A stretch of DNA of 64,000 nucleotides from Tumebacillus permanentifrigoris (GTDB lineage Bacteria; Bacillota; Bacilli; Tumebacillales; Tumebacillaceae): the NCBI RefSeq assembly GCF_003148565.1, contig NZ_QGGL01000018.1, forward strand, positions 32,212 through 96,211. The letters are read 5' to 3'. How positions within the stretch are numbered: the stretch's first letter is position 1; every line of letters begins with the position of its first letter. Below, piece after piece: positions 1-7,140 of the stretch. The translations under genes were made by a program, and so were the position numbers. The notes under the pieces are model-generated. The model was not told the DNA's origin and did not search any database. It was given only the letters and a program-made list of their open reading frames with translations.

Positions 1-32
1 GTGAATCGCTCTACCAACTGAGCTAAAGCGGC
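1..32 (-). tRNA. 5' part of a tRNA, probably tRNA-Thr (cut by window edge)
   Basis: The minus strand starts with a GCCGCTTTAGC acceptor and D-stem followed by the D-loop CTCAGTTGGTAGAGC, which is the 5' half of a class I tRNA. The anticodon lies outside the window. The GCCG start is typical of tRNA-Thr in Bacillota, so the amino acid is a guess. It heads a Thr?-Tyr-Met minus-strand cluster. Confidence 0.6.
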
Positions 33-33
33 A

Positions 34-117
34 TGGTGGAGAGAGAAGGATTCGAACCTTCGAAGCTTACGCAACGGATTTACAGTCCGCCCCATTTGGC
101 CACTTTGGTACCTCTCC
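34..117 (-). tRNA. tRNA-Tyr (GUA)
   Basis: The minus strand reads GGAGAGG at the 5' end and a matching TCTCTCC plus A and encoded CCA at the 3' end. The anticodon loop is CTGTAAA, giving anticodon GTA. The long variable arm fits a class II tRNA-Tyr. It lies between tRNA-Met and the Thr-like tRNA. Confidence 0.95.
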
Positions 118-132
118 ATAGATATGAAATTG

Positions 133-209
133 TGGTAGCGGCGGAGGGATTCGAACCCCCGACCCTCCGGGTATGAACCGAATGCTCTAGCCAGCTGAGC
201 TACACCGCC
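133..209 (-). tRNA. tRNA-Met (CAU), elongator type
   Basis: The minus strand begins GGCGGTG and ends with encoded CCA. The anticodon loop is TTCATAC. The paired first acceptor base and overall similarity to the Bacillus elongator tRNA-Met argue against an initiator tRNA. It is the first gene of the tRNA cluster in the direction of transcription. Confidence 0.9.
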
Positions 210-309
210 ACGATGTGTTTTCTTGAAGAGTAGTGCGTGTCGCTGACGACAGAACCTATATTATCATCCCCCCGCGATCTTTGCAACCCTATTTTCGGAC
301 AAATTCCCG

Positions 310-345
310 CAAAAAAAGAACCAGACGTGAACAGTCTGGTTCTTG
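310..345 (-). terminator. Intrinsic terminator of murT-gatD
   Basis: The inverted repeat AGAACCAGAC / GTCTGGTTCT is followed on the minus strand by a run of T. It lies 12 bases beyond the gatD stop codon. Confidence 0.85.
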
Positions 346-356
346 CTTGTGTTTTT

Positions 357-1094
357 TCACGATTTCGCTTCGACAAGTCGCTTGTACAACTTTTCATTGG
401 TGCTGCACTCCAGATCGTCGTTGAGCTGCTCCAGTTGCACCGACAGATCGCGACGGCGCAACGCCAACTCGACCAAGTGATCGGCGAGGAACGGGTTTTT
501 CGCCAAAAGCGGCCCGTGCAGATAGGTGCCAAAAACGGACCCTTGGCGAACGCCTTCGAACTTGTCCTCCCCACTGTTGCCATAGCCTTTGACGACGCGC
601 ATCATCGGCTGGACGTCAGGGCCGAGGAACGTCTTGCCAGAGTGGTTCTCGTAGCCGATCAGGTTGTGCTTGATCCCATCGATCTCCATCTCACCCACAA
701 CGTTGCCGACCATCCGCATTTTCGCGCCGACCGTATGGATGTCGAGGATACCAAGCCCTGGGATGCGTTGCCCCGTGCTGGTTTCAAAGGAGTGTCCGAG
801 CAATTGGTAGCCACCGCAGATCGCGAGGATCACCGTCCCGCCGTCAGCCGCTTCCCGGATGTTGGCGCTGCGCTTTTGCAGGTCTTTGGCCACGATGCCT
901 TGCTCACGGTCCATGCCGCCGCCCATGACGAGGATGTCGTAGTCCGCGAGGCGAGGTTCGTGCCCGACGCTAATCTGGTCGACCGTCACATCGAGACCGC
1001 GCCACTGGGCGCGTTTTTGCAGGATGATCACGTTGCCCCGATCGCTGTAGAGGTCAAGCAGATCCGGATACAGATGCCCGATTTTGAGCTGCAA
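357..1094 (-). CDS. gatD: Lipid II isoglutaminyl synthase, glutaminase subunit GatD
   Basis: This 245-residue class I glutamine amidotransferase supplies ammonia to MurT, which amidates the alpha-carboxyl of D-Glu in lipid II at the inner membrane face. The nucleophile Cys93 (in AICGGYQ) and catalytic His193 (in TYLHG) are visible, and length and positions match known GatD proteins. The start is a TTG 10 bases after a GGGGG site; the open frame extends further upstream, but that part reads murT in another frame. The gene overlaps the end of murT by 41 bases, so the two are probably translationally coupled. Confidence 0.93.
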   Translation of the reverse strand: MQLKIGHLYPDLLDLYSDRGNVIILQKRAQWRGLDVTVDQISVGHEPRLADYDILVMGGGMDREQGIVAKDLQKRSANIREAADGGTVILAICGGYQLLGHSFETSTGQRIPGLGILDIHTVGAKMRMVGNVVGEMEIDGIKHNLIGYENHSGKTFLGPDVQPMMRVVKGYGNSGEDKFEGVRQGSVFGTYLHGPLLAKNPFLADHLVELALRRRDLSVQLEQLNDDLECSTNEKLYKRLVEAKS

Positions 1095-2451
1095 CTTCGC
1101 TACCCCCTTGTTCCAACAGATGATCGCGCACCGCGTAGAGCGAGGTGTACGTCGAGAGGATGTAGAGCATGTGACCCGGCGGCAGTTGGCGCAGCGCGGT
1201 GTCCACACAAGCAACATCGCCTTCGACCAACTCCGTGATCTGATCGAGGTCAGCGTACTTCAAACGGATCGCAAAGTCCTCTGCCCGCGTGCCGCAGCAG
1301 TAGATGCGACGCAGGTCTGCGACCTGTTGCAGACGCTCGATGTTGGTGTCCCAAATCCACGAGACGTCAGTGCCGTCCGCATAGCGGTCGTTGAGGATGA
1401 TCACCAATTCGACTGGATTGCGCTCATGCTCGACAACTTTGAGCACTTCGTTGAAGCCGGTCGGGTTCTTGACCAAGGTCAACATCAGTTCACGCCCCGC
1501 GCCAGAGTACAGGCGCTCCATGCGTCCGAGCTGGGTCTTCATATAGCTCATCTCACTCACCAGCACTTCATCCTGCACGCCAAAAACGGTCGAGGCGGTG
1601 ATGGCAGCGAGTGCGTTGTAGACGTTGTAGACAGCCGGCGAGTTGATGAAGCCGGTCACTTTGCCAACTTCGAAGGCGATGCCCTCCTCGTGCAGGCGCA
1701 CATGCTCCGCCGCGAGCGTTGGTTCTGGGCGAGCGAAGTCGCAGGACGGGCAACGATAGAACCCGAGCTGGCCATAGTGGTAGAGCGTGTAGTGCAGGTT
1801 GCCCCCACACTTGCGACAGAATTTGCCGTCGCGCACTTCGGCGTGGTCCTCCGAATCGAACTGGCTGGATTCGATGCCAAAGTAGACGATGTTTTTGTCA
1901 TCCGGGGCGATCGAGGTGACGAGCGGATCGTCCGCATTGAGGATGACGGTGGTCGAGGACGGCGTTTTTTGCAACGCGCTTCCCACCATCTCGACGACGG
2001 TGTCGAGTTCGCCGTACCGGTCCATCTGGTCGCGGAAAAAGTTCGTGACCAGCACGGCCTTCGGTCGCAGCGGGACGATGACGTTGCCGATCGTCGCTTC
2101 ATCGACTTCCAAGACGGCCGCCTGTTGATGCGCATGACGTGGCACCACACCTTCGATCAGGGTGGTGGCGATCCCCGCGATCAAGTTGGCTCCAAGCGAG
2201 TTCGAGATCACTTCGCGCCCATCGGAGCGCAGGAAGTTGACGAGCAGGTTGCTCGTCGTGGTCTTGCCATTGGTTCCTGTGACGAAGACGATGCGTTCGC
2301 CGAGCAGGTTTCCATAGTTGGCGAGCAGATCCGGGCAGATCCGCAACGCGATATTCCCTGGCAGCGTCGTGCCTTTGCGCCCAGTCAATGTCAGTATGCG
2401 CTTGATTGATTTCGCAGCCAAGACGGCTGCGCGAAACCGCCAACTAGACAA
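1054..2451 (-). CDS. murT: Lipid II isoglutaminyl synthase, Mur-ligase subunit MurT
   Basis: Mur-ligase-like protein of 465 residues. The P-loop GTNGKTTT lies at 59-66. A MurT-specific zinc ribbon has Cys212, Cys215, Cys234 and Cys237. The C-terminal DUF1727-type domain follows. With GatD it activates and amidates the D-Glu carboxylate of lipid II. The start is TTG, preceded by AGGAGG at good spacing. It is the first gene of the murT-gatD operon. Confidence 0.95.
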   Translation of the reverse strand: MSSWRFRAAVLAAKSIKRILTLTGRKGTTLPGNIALRICPDLLANYGNLLGERIVFVTGTNGKTTTSNLLVNFLRSDGREVISNSLGANLIAGIATTLIEGVVPRHAHQQAAVLEVDEATIGNVIVPLRPKAVLVTNFFRDQMDRYGELDTVVEMVGSALQKTPSSTTVILNADDPLVTSIAPDDKNIVYFGIESSQFDSEDHAEVRDGKFCRKCGGNLHYTLYHYGQLGFYRCPSCDFARPEPTLAAEHVRLHEEGIAFEVGKVTGFINSPAVYNVYNALAAITASTVFGVQDEVLVSEMSYMKTQLGRMERLYSGAGRELMLTLVKNPTGFNEVLKVVEHERNPVELVIILNDRYADGTDVSWIWDTNIERLQQVADLRRIYCCGTRAEDFAIRLKYADLDQITELVEGDVACVDTALRQLPPGHMLYILSTYTSLYAVRDHLLEQGGSEVAAQNRASVSGSA

Positions 2452-2513
2452 AAGCGATTCCTCCTAGCATTCATTTCTAGTGATTACTTCACCCCATGAT
2501 ACACCTAGTTCCC

Positions 2514-2560
2514 CGAAAAAAAAAGAAGCGAGGGGACTAGGTCGTCGCCCCTCGCAAACT
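2514..2560 (-). terminator. Intrinsic terminator overlapping the end of the 2.5-2.9 kb gene
   Basis: The repeat GCGAGGGG / CCCCTCGC is followed on the minus strand by a T-rich run. The stem includes the stop codon region of the preceding minus-strand gene. Confidence 0.8.
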
Positions 2561-2941
2561 TTTTTTGTATTCACGCAAGATTCCGAGCACTTCATGGAAC
2601 CACGGTCCTCCATACGCCACGAGCACGCCTGCGACGGCAAAATCGATGCTGCTGGCAAGCCATGGCTGCAGATTGGACCACAGCGGCTCCAAGCGCAACA
2701 TCGACAGCGGGTGGATGTTGCCAAGCGCGGCGAGCAACGCTCCGTTCAGCCCACACAGCAGGTGGATGTTCGCGTGCATCTTGCCGAGCTTTTTCGTATG
2801 CAGAGCCTCTTCCAACTCTTCAATTTCCTTTTTATGTTCGAGTTTGAAGAGGTTGAATCGGCGGCGCATCTGGGTCGTCATCGTCTCCGCAGAAGCGGAT
2901 AGTGCGGACATAATTCCTAAAAACATCAGCAGATCGTCCAT
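2537..2941 (-). CDS. Hypothetical small membrane protein
   Basis: About 134 residues and not recognised. The first third is charged and helical, rich in Lys/Glu, and suggests a short coiled coil. Two hydrophobic stretches follow, around residues 55-72 and 88-105, which could be membrane segments. Two ATG codons lie three codons apart. The downstream one is chosen because it stands about 9 bases after the GGGGG site, while the upstream one abuts it. The gene stands alone between murT and the LCP gene and ends in its own terminator. Confidence 0.6.
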   Translation of the reverse strand: MDDLLMFLGIMSALSASAETMTTQMRRRFNLFKLEHKKEIEELEEALHTKKLGKMHANIHLLCGLNGALLAALGNIHPLSMLRLEPLWSNLQPWLASSIDFAVAGVLVAYGGPWFHEVLGILREYKKSLRGATT

Positions 2942-3002
2942 GTCACCCATCCCCCTTCGACCTTATGGATAGGGTTTATGACGTCAGGCTTGCCCGATAT
3001 GA

Positions 3003-3041
3003 CAAAAAAGACTTCGCCCGCAATCGCGAGCGAAGTCTTTG
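3003..3041 (-). terminator. Intrinsic terminator after the LCP gene
   Basis: The stem AAAGACTTCGC / GCGAAGTCTTT is followed by a T run on the minus strand, directly after the LCP stop codon. Confidence 0.85.
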
Positions 3042-4604
3042 CTAAGGTGTCGTGACCGGAGCAGGGGTCGGTACGCCACCGCCCGTGCCAGGGGTTGGCG
3101 TCGTGCCCGTGCCCGGCGTGGTGCCTCCACCAGAACCACCACCGCCAGTCGTGCCTCCTGTGCCGCCACCGGTCGTGCCGCCTGTGCCACCACCGGTCGT
3201 TCCGCCTGTGCCACCACCGGTCGTTCCGCCTGTGCCACCACCGGTCGTTCCGCCCGTGCCGCCACCGGTCGTTCCGCCAGTTCCTCCACCGGTCGTTCCG
3301 CCTGTGCCACCGCCAGTCGTGCCGCCGGTACCGCCTGTGCCACCACCCGTTGTACCTCCGGTGCCACCGGTACCGCCTGGTTTGGTACCACCAGTACCGG
3401 GAGTCGTCGTGCCACCCGGATCTGTACCCGTCCCCGGCGTGGTTCCACCTGTGCCCGGTGTCGTGCCACCCGTCCCCTGCTTCGTCGGATCGACGGGAGG
3501 TTTCGGTTCCGGCTTGTCCGGCTCCACGCGCGGGTTGGCGGGGACGACCGGATTCGGGTCGTAGTATTCCTGAGGTTGGGTCTTGGTATTTTTGGTCAGC
3601 TTCGTCGTGTCGAGGCTGAGGAATTCGTAGACTTTCTTTTGCGTTTCATAGACGTCTGGCAAGATGACCATCTGACCGCCGCCTGCATAGCCGTCCTTCG
3701 ACGTCTCACGTGGTGGGACTTGCATCTGCTGAATATCGTTGCGATCCACGCTCAGCATCAGTTGGCCCAGCTTGAGCATATCGGACGACGTCATGTTGGT
3801 TTCGATATAAGGTTCCACTTCAGACAAGACTTTCGGCAGTTTGATGATCCCCGTAGCCGAGGTCATCTGATCGGCAACCGCCTGCAGGAATTTCCGTTGG
3901 CGCATCGTGCGGTTGTAGTCGCCGAGTTCGTCATAGCGGAAACGCACATACTGCAGCGCATGTGTGCCATCAACATGCTGGAAGCCTTTTTTTAAATGGA
4001 TGTCGTATACGCCATCATCCGCGTAGTTCAGGTCTTTCTCAACATCGATGTCGACACCGCCTAAGGCATCGACAATTTTAATGAAACCTTGGAAGTCGGT
4101 CTTCACATAATAATGGATCGGAATCTGCAGGAAGTCACGCAAGGTCTTCAACTGCAGATCAGGGCCACCTAGCGCATTGGCGGCGTTGATCTTCTCAAAG
4201 TCATAGCCTGGGATGTTGTACCACGTGTCGCGCATGACCGACATGACCTTGGCTTTCTTGGTCTTGGGGTCTACGTTGATCACGAGGATCGAATCTGCGC
4301 GCGGGTGTGGGTCGTTGTTGCGGTTGTCGACGCCCAGCAACACGATGTTGACTGGCTCTGTGCCCGACCACACTTCCGCTTGAACAGGCGCTTGTGAGAA
4401 GTCTTTGGGCTTTTGAATGTTGTTCACGAAATTTCCAATCGCGTATGCATAGATCCCGATCACGACCAGCAGAACGGCCAGCAGGCCGATCATCACCCAT
4501 TTAAATTTCTTGGTTTTCCAGAACCGCGGCTTCTGCCCTCCCGATCCCGGAGGACCCGCCGGCGGACGTTTGACACGGTTGTGACGATCCTTGCGGCTTT
4601 CCAT
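3042..4604 (-). CDS. LytR-CpsA-Psr (LCP) family wall-polymer ligase with long Gly/Thr tail
   Basis: About 520 residues. A basic cytoplasmic N-terminus is followed by one membrane segment (about 35-58) and an LCP domain (about 85-330). The domain shows the family's conserved Arg/Asp pattern, for example NIVLLGVDNR, ADSILVINVDP, MSVMRDTW and YVRFRYDELGDYNR. LCP enzymes move teichoic-acid-like polymers from undecaprenyl carrier to peptidoglycan outside the cell. The last ~150 residues are almost only Gly, Thr and Pro in a GGTTGGGT-type repeat, which is unusual and may cross the wall. The ATG at residue 7 of the open frame is chosen over an upstream TTG that lacks a ribosome site. Confidence 0.88.
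   Translation of the reverse strand: MESRKDRHNRVKRPPAGPPGSGGQKPRFWKTKKFKWVMIGLLAVLLVVIGIYAYAIGNFVNNIQKPKDFSQAPVQAEVWSGTEPVNIVLLGVDNRNNDPHPRADSILVINVDPKTKKAKVMSVMRDTWYNIPGYDFEKINAANALGGPDLQLKTLRDFLQIPIHYYVKTDFQGFIKIVDALGGVDIDVEKDLNYADDGVYDIHLKKGFQHVDGTHALQYVRFRYDELGDYNRTMRQRKFLQAVADQMTSATGIIKLPKVLSEVEPYIETNMTSSDMLKLGQLMLSVDRNDIQQMQVPPRETSKDGYAGGGQMVILPDVYETQKKVYEFLSLDTTKLTKNTKTQPQEYYDPNPVVPANPRVEPDKPEPKPPVDPTKQGTGGTTPGTGGTTPGTGTDPGGTTTPGTGGTKPGGTGGTGGTTGGGTGGTGGTTGGGTGGTTGGGTGGTTGGGTGGTTGGGTGGTTGGGTGGTTGGGTGGTTGGGTGGTTGGGGSGGGTTPGTGTTPTPGTGGGVPTPAPVTTP
3100..3480 (-). repeat. Tandem Gly/Thr-codon repeats inside the LCP gene
   Basis: Near-identical units of 15 to 24 bases encoding GGTTGGGT-like octapeptides recur about ten times. 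The array may expand or contract by slippage, which would change the length of the extracellular tail. Confidence 0.8.
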
Positions 4605-4713
4605 TCTATCAACTCTTTTCAATAGGCTACATCGTGATTTTCATAGAGAAAAACTGTAGGCAATTATATCATAATTTGTGAGTCCAACGTGTTACGATTT
4701 GGAGAACTTGGCT

Positions 4714-4750
4714 ACAAAAAACGTGCTCCGCACCAAGCCGGAGCACGTTT
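4714..4750 (-). terminator. Intrinsic terminator of the L,D-transpeptidase gene
   Basis: ACGTGCTCCG / CGGAGCACGT stem followed by TTTTTTGT on the minus strand, immediately after the stop codon. Confidence 0.85.
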
Positions 4751-5205
4751 TACTCCACGATTTCCACAATGGTGCCGACGTGTACATGCTCGTACAGCCA
4801 TGTGACGTCCGCATTGTGCATGCGCACACAACCGCTCGATGCATGCTTGCCGATCGAGTCAGGCTCGTTGGTGCCGTGGATGCCGTAGATCGACCCATCT
4901 GTACCTGGCACCTCCAAGCCAATCCAGCGCACGCCAAGTGGATTCTCAGGCGTTCCGCCAGGGATGTTTTTTTTGAGATACCACGGATTTTTCACCAGCA
5001 TCACGACCGGGTAGACTCCGTTCGGAGTGTCCTGATCGGTGCGTCCGGTGGCGACCGAGAAGGTCTTGACTTTGATGTTGTGCGCATAATAGGTCAAGGA
5101 ATTGTCCGATTTATCGATCACGATGTAACTATTGCTCAATGACGGATAGGACGTTAGGATTGCCAATGAGAAGAGACCGGCCAAGAGTCCACTGGTAAGC
5201 CGCAT
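4750..5205 (-). CDS. L,D-transpeptidase (YkuD domain), exported
   Basis: A 151-residue protein with an N-terminal hydrophobic export signal (1-26). A YkuD domain carries the catalytic signature His110-Gly and SSGCVRMHN, with nucleophile Cys126 and Arg128. Such enzymes make 3-3 cross-links in peptidoglycan or attach proteins to it, outside the membrane. There is no LysM domain, so this is a minimal form. The ATG lies 9 bases after AGAGG; a GTG four codons upstream sits inside the ribosome site and is not used here. Confidence 0.88.
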   Translation of the reverse strand: MRLTSGLLAGLFSLAILTSYPSLSNSYIVIDKSDNSLTYYAHNIKVKTFSVATGRTDQDTPNGVYPVVMLVKNPWYLKKNIPGGTPENPLGVRWIGLEVPGTDGSIYGIHGTNEPDSIGKHASSGCVRMHNADVTWLYEHVHVGTIVEIVE

Positions 5206-5266
5206 CGGTTGGATCACCTCTTGCGGACAGCGTTCCCGGTCGGTCCCGGTTTTATCCGCCCACGAC

Positions 5267-5851
5267 TTAGACGTAGACAGGTGCGGTTTTGGTTACAAAG
5301 TTGTAGATCATTTTTTTCACAGAACCCTCAGCTGTGACAGCCTCCGGGTGAATTTGCAAGCCGATCACGTCATGTTGGCGGTGGCGCACACCGATCACTT
5401 CGCCCGTTTGCGACTCCGCGATGACGGTGAGTTGCTCGGGTAGCGAGGCGCGGTCAAACTGTGCCACATGCCGACGCTGGGCCGCAAACGGTGTCACGAT
5501 CCCCGAGAAGACCCGATCACCACGGTGAGAGATCTGGTACTCGCCGCTCATTTCCATCTGTTGCGGTTGCACCAACTGTGCCCCAAATGCATGTCCAATG
5601 ATCTCGCAGCCAAGTCCCAGTCCGAGGATCGGCACGCGGCCCGCAAAGTGTCGAACGACTTCCACGCCGATGCCCGCTTCCGCAGGAGTTCCCATCCCTG
5701 GTGTCAGCACTAGATGTGTCGGGTTCAGTTGTTCAATCTCCGCAATCGTCAACTGGTCATTGCGCGAGAGAAACACCATCCCGCCCAAATCCTTCAAAAA
5801 TTGCACCAGATGAAACGTAAACCCGTCATAGTTGTCCAATACGACGATCAT
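5267..5851 (-). CDS. TrpG/PabA-like class I glutamine amidotransferase lacking the canonical Cys
   Basis: The 194-residue protein has the overall plan of the amidotransferase subunit of anthranilate or aminodeoxychorismate synthase: IVVLDNYDGFTFHLVQ at the start, PGMGTPAEAG at 51-60, and a C-terminal IHPEA with His168 and Glu170. In the nucleophile elbow the family reads PILGVCLGHQ; here it is PILGLGLGCE, so position 79 is Gly instead of Cys and a Cys (82) replaces the following His. It is therefore probably not a normal glutaminase. It stands alone, with no TrpE/PabB partner nearby. Confidence 0.75.
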   Translation of the reverse strand: MIVVLDNYDGFTFHLVQFLKDLGGMVFLSRNDQLTIAEIEQLNPTHLVLTPGMGTPAEAGIGVEVVRHFAGRVPILGLGLGCEIIGHAFGAQLVQPQQMEMSGEYQISHRGDRVFSGIVTPFAAQRRHVAQFDRASLPEQLTVIAESQTGEVIGVRHRQHDVIGLQIHPEAVTAEGSVKKMIYNFVTKTAPVYV

Positions 5852-5974
5852 CTTCTCCCCGTACCCCCTGTTAGAAAATATTCCTAATTTTTACTCTCTT
5901 CAATATATCCACGATTCGTTTATGAGTCAAGAACCGACAGCTCTCGACAATTCATTCATATGCAAGAGAAGTAT

Positions 5975-6016
5975 AAAAAAAGAAGCTACTTCTCATGAGA
6001 AGTAGCTTCTTTTTCA
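5975..6016 (-). terminator. Terminator of the Arg-Glu tRNA unit (bidirectional)
   Basis: The near-perfect palindrome AGAAGCTACTTCTC / GAGAAGTAGCTTCT is flanked by A-rich and T-rich runs on both sides. Confidence 0.8.
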
Positions 6017-6029
6017 AATCCTGCTCGTG

Positions 6030-6106
6030 TGGTGACGCGTACGGGATTCGAACCCGTGAATGTCGCCTTGAAAGGGCGATGAGTTAAGCCGCTTCTCCAA
6101 CGCGCC
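6030..6106 (-). tRNA. tRNA-Glu (UUC)
   Basis: The minus strand begins GGCGCGT and ends ACGCGTC plus A and encoded CCA. The anticodon loop CTTTCAA gives TTC. Two bases separate it from tRNA-Arg. Confidence 0.93.
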
Positions 6107-6107
6107 G

Positions 6108-6184
6108 TGGCGTGCCCTGAGAGATTCGAACTCCCGGCCTTTTGATTCGTAGTCAAACGCTCTATCCAGCTGAGCTAAGGGCAC
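6108..6184 (-). tRNA. tRNA-Arg (ACG)
   Basis: The minus strand begins GTGCCCTTAGCTCAGC and ends with encoded CCA. The anticodon loop CTACGAA gives ACG. It is transcribed ahead of tRNA-Glu. Confidence 0.93.
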
Positions 6185-6217
6185 GAGCAACGAGATCTAA
6201 TATAACAACTGGGCAGA

Positions 6218-6249
6218 AATAAAGCAAGCCCTTTTTCAGGCTTGCTTCA
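6218..6249 (-). terminator. Intrinsic terminator overlapping the hydrolase stop codon
   Basis: GCAAGCC / GGCTTGC stem, followed by TTTATTTCT on the minus strand. Confidence 0.7.
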
Positions 6250-7000
6250 AACGGCTGACGATCGTGTCGATCGCTTCGCGCTCCCATTCAAACTTATTGA
6301 ACGTGTGGTCGGCCCCTTCCACCGGATGCAAGGTGGCACGTTCGCCATAACAAGTCTCAATATAGCGCTTGGAAACCTCGAACGGAACGGTCACGTCTGC
6401 GGTGCCATGTACGAGCAGCACTTGCTTGTTGTATTTTTGGGCGCGGTCATAGACGTTCATCGACCGAACATCCTCGCCAAACGGCCGACCGATCAAGTTG
6501 CCGCCATAATCGAGCACTTGCAGCTCTGGGTTGGAGAGGTGCAGATCGATCATCGGCCCCATCAGGTCGTACATGCTGCCCGCAGGACAGAGCAGCACGA
6601 GGTCGTGGAGGTCGTCCGGGCGATCCCCAGCGACGAGCGACGCGACGAGACCGCCCATGCTCATGCCAAGCAACGTGATGCGCGATGGATCGATGCGCGG
6701 GTCTTGGCGCACATGGTCGAGAATCGCATGGGCCTGTGCAATCTCTCCACTGACCGTCATGTCCTCGAAATCGCCATCGCTCTCGCCGCTGCCGAGGAAG
6801 TCAAATCGGTAGCAGGCACAGCCGATCGCTTCCAGCGCACGACAAATTTTTAGAAAGAAGCGGTGCGGCTCCAGCTTGTGTCCCGTAAATCCGTGGTAGA
6901 GAATCACCGCGGGCACTTGCTCACCAGCAGCACGTTCCGGGATGTGTTCCATCCCGCGCATCGTCATGCCGTTGTACGTCAACGTGATGGCTTGTTGCAT
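6236..7000 (-). CDS. Alpha/beta-fold hydrolase (esterase-like)
   Basis: A 254-residue cytoplasmic serine hydrolase. It shows the oxyanion region YHGFTG (35-40), the nucleophile elbow GMSMGG with Ser114, an acid near VHGTADVTVP and a catalytic His in EGADHTF. The layout resembles small feruloyl/carboxyl esterases of the Est1E type, but the substrate cannot be told. It starts at ATG behind a GAGG site and ends in its own terminator. It is divergent from the SLH gene. Confidence 0.85.
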   Translation of the reverse strand: MQQAITLTYNGMTMRGMEHIPERAAGEQVPAVILYHGFTGHKLEPHRFFLKICRALEAIGCACYRFDFLGSGESDGDFEDMTVSGEIAQAHAILDHVRQDPRIDPSRITLLGMSMGGLVASLVAGDRPDDLHDLVLLCPAGSMYDLMGPMIDLHLSNPELQVLDYGGNLIGRPFGEDVRSMNVYDRAQKYNKQVLLVHGTADVTVPFEVSKRYIETCYGERATLHPVEGADHTFNKFEWEREAIDTIVSRLKQA

Positions 7001-7140
7001 GGGTACATACCTCCTCTTTCCAGATCATTGCTCAGTGCCCTCATTATACCAAAAAAACGCTCTTCGCGTGGAACTCGGAGGATTTCACCTGCTTGGTGTC
7101 GAATGTGGGCAGAAAAGGATTTGGAGGAATCGCAACCCAT

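Noticed and set aside
3052..3564. Long Pro/Val-rich plus-strand frame
   Set aside because: It is the antisense of the Gly/Thr repeat of the LCP gene; such repeats open false frames on both strands.
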